Below, piece after piece: positions 1-8,098 of a DNA stretch of 45,056 nucleotides (within the stretch, counting starts at the first letter, position 1; every line of letters starts with the position of its first letter). The notes beneath the pieces were generated by a model. The model made no database searches. It was not told the DNA's origin and saw only the letters and a program-made list of their open reading frames with translations. The translations under genes were made by a program, and so were the position numbers. Source of the DNA: Aphelenchoides besseyi (taxonomy: Eukaryota > Nematoda > Chromadorea > Rhabditida > Aphelenchoididae); the NCBI GenBank assembly GCA_024699855.1, contig JAMPIQ010000014.1, forward strand, positions 1 to 45,056, given 5' to 3'.

Positions 1-13
1 TTTTGTTCGTCAT
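1..13 (-). CDS. Start of a gene leaving the window on the left (partial)
   Basis: Only the first four codons are present (start codon at 13-11, reading M-T-N-K). A near-perfect Shine-Dalgarno (AAAGGAGG) lies just upstream on the minus strand, at about 23-30, so this is a real translation start. It follows the small gene at 97-216 on the same strand and may belong to the same transcript. Function cannot be judged from four residues. Confidence 0.6.
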
Positions 14-96
14 GTCGCGTCCTCCTTTTAAAGGGGAAACGCAGGGGAAAAGGCGCGGGTTCCGTTTCCACGCCGCGCGGGCGCGCTTTTCCGCCG

Positions 97-216
97 TCAG
101 CGGCGGGAACGCGGCTTTTTCTCTTCCCGGTTCATATCTCGCCCCACCCATTTGAAAAATACGACGAGGCTGAGGCCGATGATAATGAGCGGAACGAAGG
201 ATTCAAAACTGGACAT
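97..216 (-). CDS. Small single-pass membrane protein, 39 aa, unknown function
   Basis: This short reading frame encodes a 39-residue protein. Residues 8-22 are strongly hydrophobic (PLIIIGLSLVVFF) and a basic tail follows (REEKKPRSRR). That suggests one membrane helix with a positively charged cytoplasmic end. A purine-rich ribosome-binding site (GGAAGAAAG) precedes the ATG. It lies between the end of the dehydrogenase operon (349) and the next minus-strand gene starting at 13. I do not recognise the family. It could be a small accessory subunit of whatever lies to the left; that is a guess from position and membrane character only. Confidence 0.5.
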   Translation of the reverse strand: MSSFESFVPLIIIGLSLVVFFKWVGRDMNREEKKPRSRR

Positions 217-310
217 GACTCACTCTTTCTTCCCCCGGCGACCATTTTACCGGCATGGAAGAAGCGCGTAATCTGTGGAATATCGTCCGTTCTTTTTTGG
301 CAATTGCCAT

Positions 311-338
311 CTGCGGCCCAGTTGTCGATGGGCCGCAG
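311..338 (-). terminator. Stem-loop downstream of the dehydrogenase operon
   Basis: A perfect 10-bp stem (ctgcggccca at 311-320 paired with tgggccgcag at 329-338) has an 8-nt loop and begins 10 nt after the stop codon at 349. On the minus strand no U-run follows. Instead there is a second small palindrome (ttggcaattgccaa). It is probably an mRNA 3'-end or processing structure rather than a classical intrinsic terminator. Confidence 0.45.
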
Positions 339-348
339 ACGAAGGCGG

Positions 349-1586
349 TTAAACCGGCAGCGATTTCACCGCTGCCGTGCCGCCTTCACGGGCGCTTTTC
401 AGCGCCGCCACCCCTGTCAGGACGGACATGGCGCCGGCGCGCGAACCCGCCCGCTGCCGCAGCCGGTCGTTGGAGCCGGGCTTGAAGATCATGTCGCGCA
501 TGCGGTTGTCGCCGCCATAATGGCCGCCCGGCTCATGCGGCACCCAGATATGTTCCACACACCGCCGCCGAAACTTTTCACCAGCAGGATTTCATCGGCC
601 GGCGGTTCCGTCCAGGGCTGCTTTTCATACTGGCGCATCTCGATGCGGCCCTTATGGCCGTTGAAGGCGATGTGGTGGCCCTCGATCGGCATATAGGTGT
701 TGAGCGAATAGGAGACCTGCACGCCGCTGGCATAACGGATCGAGGCGCTCATCGTATCGGGAATGTCGATCTCCTCGCGGAAGACGCAGGCATCGCGCAC
801 ATAACCGTCCACCGTCGAAGGGTCTTCATAAAGCGCATCGAGAAAAGGATCGGCGCCGAGATCCATGAAATAATCGCACTCGTTCTTGTGCGGACAGGTG
901 CGACAGCGCGTTCCGCGGAACGGACCGTTCTTGCCATAATGCAGCAATTGCCCGAAGCCCTTCACCTCCACGGGATCGGAATCGAGATACCAGTTCAAGA
1001 GATCGAAATGGTGGGTCGCCTTGTGCACGAACAGGCTGCCGGAATGCTCGGTGAAGGCGTGCCAGCGGCGGAAATAATCTGCGCCGTGCTGGTTATCCAG
1101 ATACCAGTGGAAATCGACCGAGGTGACGGTGCCGATGGCGCCTTCGTCGATCAGCTCCTTGATGCGGGCAGCGGTGGGAGAGAAACGGTAATTGAAGGAG
1201 ACGTCGACGCGGCGGCCGCTTTTGGCCTCCGCCGCGCGAATACGGTCGATCTTTTCCGGGGTGGTGGTCATGGGCTTTTCGCTGATGACATCGGCCCCGC
1301 CTTCGAGCGCCCGGATGATGATGTCGTCATGTGTGTCATCAGGTGTGCAGACGATCACCAGCTCGGGTCGCTGCTCCTCCATCATCCGGTCGAAATCGTC
1401 GTAGAGCGGCGCGTTCGATCCCATCATGGCGCGGGCGCGCTCGGCGCGCATCAGGTTCAGGTCGCAAATGCCGACCAGTTCGACATAGTCGCTCCAGCCG
1501 GCCAGAAGTTCGCGGCCCCACATGGTGGTGCCGCGATTGCCGGTGCCGACCAGCGCATAGCGTTTGCGTTTCACCTTTTCAGGCAT
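349..1586 (-). CDS. Gfo/Idh/MocA-family oxidoreductase (frame break near 555)
   Basis: NAD(P)-dependent sugar or polyol dehydrogenase, last gene of the TetR-linked catabolic operon. The N-terminus carries the Rossmann nucleotide-binding fold (ALVGTGNRGTTMWG, about residues 11-24), then the family EKP motif (SEKPMTTTP near residue 102) in the active-site region. The C-terminal half is the substrate/dimerisation domain, with a cysteine cluster (CRTCPHKNEC). The uninterrupted frame stops at 489, but the expected C-terminus continues in another frame to the stop at 349 (from IWVPHEPGGHYGGDN on), giving about 412 residues. One missing G at 555-556 explains the break. Start chosen at 1586, with purine-rich sequence upstream. 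The exact substrate is unknown; neighbours point to a glycoside or keto-sugar. Confidence 0.85.
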
Positions 1587-1604
1587 CGTCTCTCTCCCGG
1601 ATAA

Positions 1605-2426
1605 TCAACAAACAGTCTTGAAACGCTCGACCACGGTGGCGAGGACCTCGTCCATCGGGCGCGCCTGCCAGCGATGCGAAAAGATTTCCACTTCCTGCGG
1701 GCCGTGGAAGCCGGCGGCCTCGATCATGGCGCGAAATGCCTTGAGGTCAATCACGCCGTCGCCCATCATGCCGCGATCGTTGAGCGGATCGGTGGTCGGC
1801 ACCAGCCAGTCGCAGATATGATGGGCGAGAATTTGCCCGTTTCTGCCCGCACGCGCCACCTGTTCTTCCAGCTCCGGATCCCACCAGACATGGTAGACAT
1901 CGATGGCGACACCGGTGCCGGCACCCAGCCTGTCGCAGAGATCGAGCGACTGTTTCAGCGTGTTGAAGCAGGCGCGGTCGGCGGCATAGAAGGGATGCAG
2001 CGGCTCGATGGCAAGCGGCACGCCGGCAGCCCGCGCATAGGGAAGAAGCTCGGCCATGCCGTCCTCCACCATCTGCCGTGCACCTTTCAGATCGCGCGAA
2101 CCGGCGGGAAGGCCGCCCACGACCAGCACAAGGCAGTCTGCCTTCATGGCGGCTGCCTCATCGACGGCGCGTTTATTGTCCTCGATGGCGAGGCGGCGGC
2201 CTTCCGCATTGGGCGCAGGGAAGAAGCCGCCCCGGCAATGGCCGCTGAGTCGCAGCCCGTTCTGCTCGACAATGCGGGCGGCTTCCGTAAGGCCAACGCC
2301 ATGCACCTGCTCGCGCCAGGGCGAGATGGCGGTTATGCCGTGCGCGAGGCAGGCATCGACGATCGCGCCGAAGTCTCCGCCCTGACGCACGGTGGCGAAA
2401 TTGATGGAAAGGCCTTCAAGGCTCAT
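1605..2426 (-). CDS. Sugar phosphate isomerase/epimerase-like TIM-barrel protein
   Basis: Xylose-isomerase-like TIM barrel (AP endonuclease 2 family), 273 residues. Metal-ligand type residues fit the family: a Glu in AIEPLHP, Asp/His in AIDVYHVWWDP, HICDW and a terminal Glu in EVEIFSHRWQ. Members isomerise, epimerise or eliminate sugars and keto-sugars using a divalent metal. I place the start at 2426 (MSLEGLSINFATV) because GGGGGAG precedes it; an upstream in-frame ATG at 2465 lacks such a site. It lies between the DUF993 gene and the terminal dehydrogenase in the same orientation. Substrate unknown. In this context a step on an oxidised sugar such as a 3-keto-glycoside is plausible, by inference only. 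Confidence 0.85.
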   Translation of the reverse strand: MSLEGLSINFATVRQGGDFGAIVDACLAHGITAISPWREQVHGVGLTEAARIVEQNGLRLSGHCRGGFFPAPNAEGRRLAIEDNKRAVDEAAAMKADCLVLVVGGLPAGSRDLKGARQMVEDGMAELLPYARAAGVPLAIEPLHPFYAADRACFNTLKQSLDLCDRLGAGTGVAIDVYHVWWDPELEEQVARAGRNGQILAHHICDWLVPTTDPLNDRGMMGDGVIDLKAFRAMIEAAGFHGPQEVEIFSHRWQARPMDEVLATVVERFKTVC

Positions 2427-2451
2427 CTCGGTATCTCCCCCTTGTTTTGCT

Positions 2452-3621
2452 TCACCCGATGCCACGGACGGCCAGAAACGCCTTCATGCGCTGCGTCGCC
2501 AGATCCGGCTCGGTCAGCACATTGGCCCTGTCCGCCAGTCGGAAAAGCTCAGCGAAATGCTGCGTGGAGCGGGTGCTTTCCTGCCCGCCGACCATGGTGA
2601 AGTGGTCCTGCAACCCGTTGAGATAGGCGAGGAACACCACGCCGGTCTTATAGAAGCGGGTCGGGGCCTTGAAGATGTGGCGCGACAGCGCGCCACCGTC
2701 GGCTCCAGTATATCGAAGAACTCGTTGTCCGCCCCGCGCTTCAGGCAGGCCAGCGCTTTCGAAGCCGCAGGCGCTATGGCGTCGAAAATGCCGAGCAGGG
2801 CATCCGAATGGCCCTTCTCGTCACCGGCGATCAGTTCGGCATAGTTGAAATCGTCACCGGTATACATGCGCACGCCTGATGGCAGACGGCGGCGCATGAC
2901 GATTTCCTTTTCCTTGGAGAGAAGCGAAATCTTGATGCCATCAATCTTGTCGGTATTCTCCTCGATCATGGTAAGGCAGGTTTTCCATCGCCGCCATATG
3001 GTCGCCAGCCCCCCAATAACCCTCAAGCGCCGGGTCGAACATTTCGCCCAGCCAGTGGATCACCACTTTCTGGTCAGCCTGGGATAAAACTCTGGCATAA
3101 GCCTTGAGATAATCATCCGGCGAACGGGCGGCAGCGGCCAGAGCACGGCTCGCCATCAGGATTACGCGTCCGCCTTCTCCCTGAACAAAATCAAGCTGTT
3201 CCAGGTAAGAGTCGACAATCTGGTTCAGGTCGTAACCGCCGCCATTCAGATGATCGGTTCCGACGCCGCAGGCAATCAGCGCATCCTTGCGACTGGCCGC
3301 CTCCTTCAGCGAACGGGAAATCAGTTCCTGCGCCTGCGGCCACGCGAGCCCCATGCCGCGCTGTGCCGTATCCATCGCCTCGGCGACACCGAGGCCGAGA
3401 TCCCACAGGCGGTGACGGAAACGTAAGGTGGCGTCCCAGTCGATGGCGGGCGTGAGCCATGGGTCGTTATCGGCAAGGGGATCGGCCACCACATGGGCGG
3501 CCGCGAAGGCGACGCGGTTGAAATCCGCCACACTTCGTTTCTCAACCGCGACCGGCGTGCCTGATAGTCTGTAGACCTCAATGCTGCGGTCATCCTTCGG
3601 AAGCTTGAGTTCGCTCACCAT
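2452..3621 (-). CDS. DUF993 dihydrodipicolinate-synthase-like protein (two frame breaks)
   Basis: Class I aldolase-like TIM barrel of the DUF993 family, often annotated as a dihydrodipicolinate synthase family protein. The N-terminal 185 residues read cleanly from the start at 3621 (MVSELKLPKDDRSIEVYRL). The frame breaks at the TTTT run 2981-2984 and again near 2693, after which the C-terminus (YLNGLQDHFTMVGGQES to the stop at 2452) resumes. The two shifts are of opposite sign and the span gives 389 codons. A candidate Schiff-base Lys lies in the segment GIKISLLSKE. It is co-directional with a dehydrogenase upstream (8-nt gap) and the isomerase downstream. Reaction unknown; by fold it should be an aldolase or dehydratase on a keto-acid or keto-sugar. 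Sequencing error is more likely than a broken gene. Confidence 0.8.
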
Positions 3622-3628
3622 CGCCTCC

Positions 3629-4771
3629 TTACGAAATAGCGGGAACGTCGAGCCAGCGGCGTTCCTTCCATGATTTCAGTCCAAGTTCGGCAAGCTGCAC
3701 GCCCTTCACGCCTTCCATCAGGCCATAGGGCCACGGATCGTTGTCGACGAGGTGGCGCACGAACATTTCCCACTGCGCCTTGAAGCCGTTGTCATAAACG
3801 ACATTGTCCGGCACCTCCTGCCAGGTCTTGTAGAAATCGATGGTCTGCGGCTGGTCGGGGTTCCACACCGGTTTCGGTGTATTGGTGCGGTGCTGGGTAA
3901 AGCATTTGGTCAGGCCCGCCACCGCCGAACCATGGGTGCCGTCCACCTGGAAGGTGACGAGGTCGTCGCGGCGCACCCGCACCGCCCATGAGGAGTTGAT
4001 ATGGGCAATGACGCCGCCTTCCAGCTCGAAGGTGGCATAAGCGGCATCGTCGGCATCCGCCTTATAGGCTTTGCCCTGCTCGTCGAAACGTTCCGGAATA
4101 TGGGTCGCGCCGAGGCAGCTGACGGATTTCACCGGGCCGAACAGATTGTCGAGCACATAACGCCAGTGGCACAGCATATCGAGAATGATGCCGCCGCCAT
4201 CTTTCAGACGGTAATTCCAAGAAGGGCGCTGCGCCGGCTGCCAGTCGCCTTCGAACACCCAGTAACCAAACTCGCCGCGCACCGAGAGGATTTTGCCGAA
4301 GAAGCCGCTGTCGCGCAGCATAGCGAGCTTGCGCAGGCCGGGCAGGAAAAGCTTGTCCTGAACGACGCCGTGTTTGATGCCGGCGCTTTCGGCAAGCCGG
4401 GCAATGGCCAGCGCCTCTTCCATCGTGTCGGAAATCGGCTTTTCGCAGTAAACGTTCTTGCCGGCCTTGATGGCTTTCTCCAGCAGGCTGCCGCGCATCT
4501 GTGTCGTGCCGGCATCGAAGAACAGCGTATCGTCGGGGTTCGCCAGCGCCGCATCGATATCGGTCGTCCAGCGCGCGACATTATGCTTTTTCGCGATTTC
4601 CTCGATCTTTGCGCCGTTGCGGCCGACCAGAATGGGGTCGAGCATGACCCTTTCGCCGTTTTTCAACAGCACGCCGCCCTGATCGCGAATGGCGAGAACG
4701 GAGCGCACGAGATGCTGGTTGTAACCCATGCGGCCGGTGATGCCGTGCATGATGACGCCGATACGTTTCAT
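3629..4771 (-). CDS. Gfo/Idh/MocA-family oxidoreductase, first gene of the TetR-linked operon
   Basis: Intact 380-residue NAD(P)-dependent dehydrogenase. The N-terminal Rossmann segment is IGVIMHGITGRMGYNQHL (residues 4-21), a variant of the usual GxGxxG loop. The catalytic-region motif is CEKPISDTMEEA near residue 110. The C-terminal domain contains DGGGIILDMLCHW, with a family-typical Asp and His pair. It is the first gene after the operator/promoter region (4831-4888) and is followed after 7 nt by the DUF993 gene. It shares only family-level similarity with the other dehydrogenase in the operon, so the two probably act on different intermediates, for instance oxidising and later reducing a sugar. 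Substrate not determinable from sequence. Confidence 0.9.
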   Translation of the reverse strand: MKRIGVIMHGITGRMGYNQHLVRSVLAIRDQGGVLLKNGERVMLDPILVGRNGAKIEEIAKKHNVARWTTDIDAALANPDDTLFFDAGTTQMRGSLLEKAIKAGKNVYCEKPISDTMEEALAIARLAESAGIKHGVVQDKLFLPGLRKLAMLRDSGFFGKILSVRGEFGYWVFEGDWQPAQRPSWNYRLKDGGGIILDMLCHWRYVLDNLFGPVKSVSCLGATHIPERFDEQGKAYKADADDAAYATFELEGGVIAHINSSWAVRVRRDDLVTFQVDGTHGSAVAGLTKCFTQHRTNTPKPVWNPDQPQTIDFYKTWQEVPDNVVYDNGFKAQWEMFVRHLVDNDPWPYGLMEGVKGVQLAELGLKSWKERRWLDVPAIS

Positions 4772-4830
4772 GAATTTCCTCCCAAGGCGGCCTCTTCCCG
4801 AAAGCCGCTTCCGTCAAACATGGCAATTTG

Positions 4831-4844
4831 TAACCATTTGGTTA
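4831..4844. promoter_or_regulatory. Candidate TetR operator at the catabolic operon promoter
   Basis: Perfect palindrome TAACCATTTGGTTA (half-site TAACCA, 2-bp centre). Read on the minus strand it begins exactly 30 nt after the first base of the TTGACA at 4874-4869 and lies 60 nt before the start codon at 4771. A 12/14-identical copy sits at 5770-5783, in front of the divergent transporter. Placement just downstream of the -10 region suits repression by the adjacent TetR protein. Confidence 0.65.
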
Positions 4845-4868
4845 TTTGTGGTCGTGAAGGATGCGATC

Positions 4869-4874
4869 TGTCAA
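4869..4874 (-). promoter_or_regulatory. Candidate -35 box of the catabolic operon
   Basis: Perfect TTGACA on the minus strand. It forms part of an inverted repeat, ctgtcaa-7nt-ttgacag (4868-4888). A weak -10 candidate (ACAAAT, 4849-4844) lies 19 nt downstream and abuts the operator palindrome. The equivalent box in front of the transporter operon is at 5740-5745. Confidence 0.45.
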
Positions 4875-4940
4875 GGTGTTTTTGACAGGAAAAATTCATG
4901 GTCTGACGACCGTTGCGTTTTTGTGTTTCCACCGCGCCGC

Positions 4941-4982
4941 AAAAGAAAACGACGCGCTTCGCGGATGCGAATGGCGCGTCGT
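4941..4982 (-). terminator. Intrinsic terminator of the TetR gene
   Basis: A 9-bp perfect stem (acgacgcgc 4949-4957 with gcgcgtcgt 4974-4982) lies 35 nt beyond the tetR-type gene's stop codon. On the minus strand it is followed by a T-rich tract (TTTCTTTT, 4948-4941). It separates the regulator transcript from the operon that begins at 4771. Confidence 0.65.
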
Positions 4983-5016
4983 CGCTGTTGTTAAAGAGGA
5001 ATTCAGTTCGGCCGGC

Positions 5017-5727
5017 TCAGACCGGCCGCACTGCAGCAAGCAGGGTGTCGACGATATGCTGGCCCCAGCGTTCCAGCTCGGCGGGGTCTGTCAGGTCGCG
5101 CTGGAAGATCGTCGACAGCGTGAACCGGTTGGAAAGATAAAAGGCGCCGAGCGAAGCGATGGTCAGATAGACGTCGATCGGATCGAGACCGTCACGGAAT
5201 TCGCCCGCGTCGCTGCCGCGCCGCAGCACGTCTTCCAGCTCTGAAATGAAATTCGAATGCATCGCCGTAATTGCCGGAGATTGCCTGAGATAGCGGGCTT
5301 TATTGAGGTTTTCCGTGGCGAGAATGCTCAGGAATTCGGGATGGTCGAGGAAATAGTGCCAGGTGAAAAGCGCAAGCTCCCGCAAGCCCTCCGAAGGGGC
5401 CTTGCGGGCCAGGTCAAGCCGTCTCTCGGTATGGCGGATATGGCGGTACGCGTCTTCCAGAACGGCGAGATAAAGCGCATCCTTGTCGCCGAAATAATGG
5501 TAGATCATCCGCTTGTTGGTGCCGGCGCGCCGGGCGACGACATCGATTCGCGCCCCTGCCAGCCCCTTGGCGGCCACCTCGCGGCGGGCGGCTTCGAGAA
5601 TGGCGGCGCGCGTTCTTTCCGGGTTTCGCACCTGTGTCGTCGCGCGTTTGCGCTTGGGTGACGGCGTTTTCTCCATGGCCGCATCGGGGGCAGGATCGGA
5701 CGGCTGGTTTTTTGTCGTTTCTTCCAT
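5017..5727 (-). CDS. TetR/AcrR-family transcriptional regulator
   Basis: A 236-residue one-component repressor. A basic, Pro/Ser-rich leader of about 30 residues precedes the TetR N-domain: ERTRAAILEAARREVAAKG forms helix 1, and the helix-turn-helix is RIDVVARRAGTNKRMIYHYFGDKDALY. The C-terminal ligand/dimer domain has the TetR_C pattern (HPEFLSILATENLNKARYL). The reading frame is open up to 5862, but that would overlap the divergent transporter gene, so I prefer the ATG at 5727 (MEETTKNQPS); its ribosome-binding site is weak. It sits between the catabolic operon and the importer, with matching palindromes at both promoters. It is therefore the probable repressor of both and of itself. The inducer is probably the imported sugar or a metabolite. 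Confidence 0.9.
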   Translation of the reverse strand: MEETTKNQPSDPAPDAAMEKTPSPKRKRATTQVRNPERTRAAILEAARREVAAKGLAGARIDVVARRAGTNKRMIYHYFGDKDALYLAVLEDAYRHIRHTERRLDLARKAPSEGLRELALFTWHYFLDHPEFLSILATENLNKARYLRQSPAITAMHSNFISELEDVLRRGSDAGEFRDGLDPIDVYLTIASLGAFYLSNRFTLSTIFQRDLTDPAELERWGQHIVDTLLAAVRPV

Positions 5728-5739
5728 TTCAGCACCCGC

Positions 5740-5745
5740 TTGACA
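5740..5745 (+). promoter_or_regulatory. Candidate -35 box of the transporter operon
   Basis: Perfect TTGACA exactly 30 nt upstream of the operator palindrome at 5770, the same spacing as at the divergent catabolic promoter. The -10 is not obvious; tataaa at 5782-5787 is too distant to pair with it canonically. Confidence 0.4.
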
Positions 5746-5769
5746 ATGTTTGCGATCAGTGTTCCCATG

Positions 5770-5783
5770 TAACCAATTAGTTA
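5770..5783. promoter_or_regulatory. Candidate TetR operator between tetR and the sugar importer
   Basis: TAACCAATTAGTTA is an imperfect palindrome, 12/14 identical to the copy at 4831-4844 (read on the minus strand). It lies 43 nt upstream of the tetR-type start (5727) and 62 nt before the binding-protein start (5845), so one site could control both divergent genes. Confidence 0.65.
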
Positions 5784-5844
5784 TAAAACGGCAAGTGTCG
5801 TTTACGTTCATCATCAATTGGCAGTCAATAGGGAGGAGTTGCCA

Positions 5845-7134
5845 ATGCCCATGATGCTTCACAGAAGAGGTGTGCTTTCAGCAGGGCTTGCGGCCCTGTC
5901 GCTTGCAACATTGGGAGGAGGGTCGGCGCAGGCCCAGGCCGCGCGCCTTCGCATGTTGTGGTGGGGTTCGCAGGAGCGCGCCGACCGCACCAACAAGGCG
6001 ATAGCAGCCTATAAGCAGGTCAAGCCGGATCTCGATATTGCCGGTGAATTCGCAGGCTGGAGCGATTATTGGCCGCGCCTTGCCACGCAGGTTGCGGGCC
6101 GCAATGCGCCCGACCTGATTCAGATGGATTATCGTTACATCTTCGAATATGGCCGTCGCGGCGCGTTGGCACCCCTCGATGAATATATCGGCAAGGGCCT
6201 GAAGATCGAAGATTTCGGCAAGATGAACATCGATTCCGGCCGGGTCGATGGCAAGCTTTACGGCATCAATCTGGGCGTCAATTCAAGCGCCGTCTTCTTC
6301 GACAAGGCGGCCTGGGAAAAATCCGGTGCGACGCCGCCGGCGATCGGCCAGACCTGGGAGGAGTTTGCCGAAAACGCCGCCAAGCTCAGCAAGAACAAGC
6401 CGAAGCCCGGCTATTACGCCACGGCCGACGCCAGCGGTGTGGAGCCGAGCTTCGAGAACTGGCTGCGCCAGAACGGCAAGTCGCTCTACACGCAGGATGG
6501 CGGCATCGGCTTCGATCCTGCCGATGCGACCAAGTGGTTCACTTTGTGGGCGGATCTGCGTAAGAGCGGCGCCTGTGTGCCGGCCGATGTGCAGGCGCTC
6601 GACCAGCTCAACATCGAAACGAACCCTTTGACGACGGGCAAGGCGGCAACGGCATTCGCCCATTCCAACCAGTTCGTCGGTTATCAGAAGCTCAACAAGT
6701 CCAAGCTTGCCATAAGCTCCTATCCGAAGAGCACCAAGGATGGCCCTTCCGGCCATTATCTGAAACCCTCCATGCTCATCAGCGTCGCCAATGGCAGCGC
6801 CGGCATCGAGCAGGCCGTCGGTTTCATCAACTTCCTTGTGGCTGAACCGCAGGGCATCGATATTCTCGGCGTCGAGCGCGGCGTTCCGGCTTCGGAATCC
6901 ATGCGTAGCCAGTTGAGCAGCAAGCTCGACGAGGTCAGCAAGACGATGGTGGACTATATTGCCGAGATTACCCCCGGCGTCGGCGATCTGCCGCCGGCGC
7001 CGCCTCCGGGCGCGGGCGAATTCGCCTTCGTCCTCAAACGCACGGCGGAGGAAATCGGCTTCGGCAAGATCACGCCGGAAGAGGGCGGTGACCGCCTCGT
7101 CAAGGAATCCGAAACCGTTATCAAACGGAAGTGA
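5845..7134 (+). CDS. Sugar ABC transporter substrate-binding protein (family 1)
   Basis: Periplasmic binding protein of 429 residues. An export signal covers residues 1-32: a twin-arginine-like HRRGVLSAGL stretch, hydrophobic core, then AQA before the mature start ARLRMLWWGSQERADRT. The mature part follows the UgpB/MalE-type fold, with LYGINLGVNSS and GYYATADASG segments in the ligand cleft region. The start at 5845 has GGGAGGAG upstream; an in-frame start at 5818 lacks one. First gene of a four-gene importer operon (binding protein, two permeases, ATPase) facing the TetR gene. It is clearly paralogous to the orphan binding protein at 15834-17141, sharing the WWGS, RTN, DYW and DGKLYG blocks. 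Substrate unknown, probably an oligosaccharide or glycoside. Confidence 0.9.
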   Translation: MPMMLHRRGVLSAGLAALSLATLGGGSAQAQAARLRMLWWGSQERADRTNKAIAAYKQVKPDLDIAGEFAGWSDYWPRLATQVAGRNAPDLIQMDYRYIFEYGRRGALAPLDEYIGKGLKIEDFGKMNIDSGRVDGKLYGINLGVNSSAVFFDKAAWEKSGATPPAIGQTWEEFAENAAKLSKNKPKPGYYATADASGVEPSFENWLRQNGKSLYTQDGGIGFDPADATKWFTLWADLRKSGACVPADVQALDQLNIETNPLTTGKAATAFAHSNQFVGYQKLNKSKLAISSYPKSTKDGPSGHYLKPSMLISVANGSAGIEQAVGFINFLVAEPQGIDILGVERGVPASESMRSQLSSKLDEVSKTMVDYIAEITPGVGDLPPAPPPGAGEFAFVLKRTAEEIGFGKITPEEGGDRLVKESETVIKRK

Positions 7135-7140
7135 TGGTTT

Positions 7141-8098
7141 ATGGCCTTTCGATCTGAAACTCTTGTGGGGGAGAGCCGTGGCGCGGCTCTCCCGAAACGG
7201 GGCGGCGTGAAGCGGATTTTCGACCGCAACATTCACGCCTACCTGTTTCTGCTGCCCTGGCTGATAGGCTTTTTCGGCCTCACCCTCGGTCCCGCGCTTG
7301 CGTCGCTTTACCTGTCTTTCACGAATTACGACCTGTTGCAGTCGCCGGACTGGGTGGGGGCGGCAAACTATGTGCGCATCGCCACGGCCGATCCGAAATT
7401 CGCCGCAGCCATGCAGGTAACCTTTACCTATGTGCTGCTGTCGGTGCCGCTGAAGCTGATCTTCGCGCTGCTCGTCGCGCTCGCCTTCAACCGCGGCATC
7501 AAGGGGCTGACGCTTTATCGTGCGATCTTCTACCTGCCGTCGCTGCTGGGGTTCGAGCGTCGCGATTGCCGTGCTCTGGCGCCAGCTTTTCGCCTCGGAT
7601 GGTCTCGTCAACATGATCCTGTGGCAGGCCTTCGGTTACGAAGGGCCGAGCTGGATTTCCAATCCGGATTATTCGATCTACACGCACGGGTCATCCTGTC
7701 CGTCTGGCAGTTCGGTTCGCCGATGATCATCTTCCTCGCGGGTCTGAGACAAATCCCGCAGGACATGTATGAGGCCGCCGAAATCGACGGTGCAAGCAAG
7801 GTGCGGCAGTTCTTCCGCATTACCCTGCCGCTTTTGACGCCGGTGATCTTCTTCAACGCGGTGATCCAGACCATCGATGCCTTCAAGGCCTTCACCCCCC
7901 GCCTTCATCATCTCCGAAGGCACCGGCGGTCCGATCAACTCCACGCTGTTCTACACGCTTTACCTCTATCAGGAAGCCTTCGGTTTCTTCCGCATGGGTT
8001 ATGCCTCGGCGCTTGCCTGGATTTTGGTGATCATCATCTCGCTGTTCACGGCCTTCTCGTTCCTCAGCGCGAAATACTGGGTGCACTACGATGACTGA
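7141..8098 (+). CDS. Sugar ABC transporter permease, MalF/UgpA type (three frame breaks)
   Basis: Inner-membrane subunit of about 318 residues with six predicted helices, the first being HAYLFLLPWLIGFFGLTLG. The EAA loop that contacts the ATPase is present: DMYEAAEIDGASKVRQFFRITLPLL. The frame breaks near 7551 (one extra T), returns near 7687 (one missing G), and breaks again in the CCCCCC run at 7896-7901 (one extra C). Between the breaks the expected protein is intact in the alternative frame (VAIAVLWRQLFASDGLVN). Correcting the three gives a length divisible by three. It starts 6 nt after the binding-protein gene and ends overlapping the next permease start at 8091. Sequencing error rather than decay is likely. 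Confidence 0.85.

Noticed and set aside
654..1604. 316-codon plus-strand frame
   Set aside because: Antisense of the Gfo/Idh/MocA dehydrogenase, which has clear family motifs on the other strand. Long shadow frames are expected at this GC content.
6283..7614. 443-codon minus-strand frame
   Set aside because: Antisense to the binding-protein and permease genes; composition is typical of a shadow frame and it has no domain match.
7141..8098. Interpretation of the permease and other split genes as pseudogenes
   Set aside because: Protein similarity is undamaged on both sides of every break, indels of both signs occur, and they cluster in homopolymers. Sequencing error is simpler.
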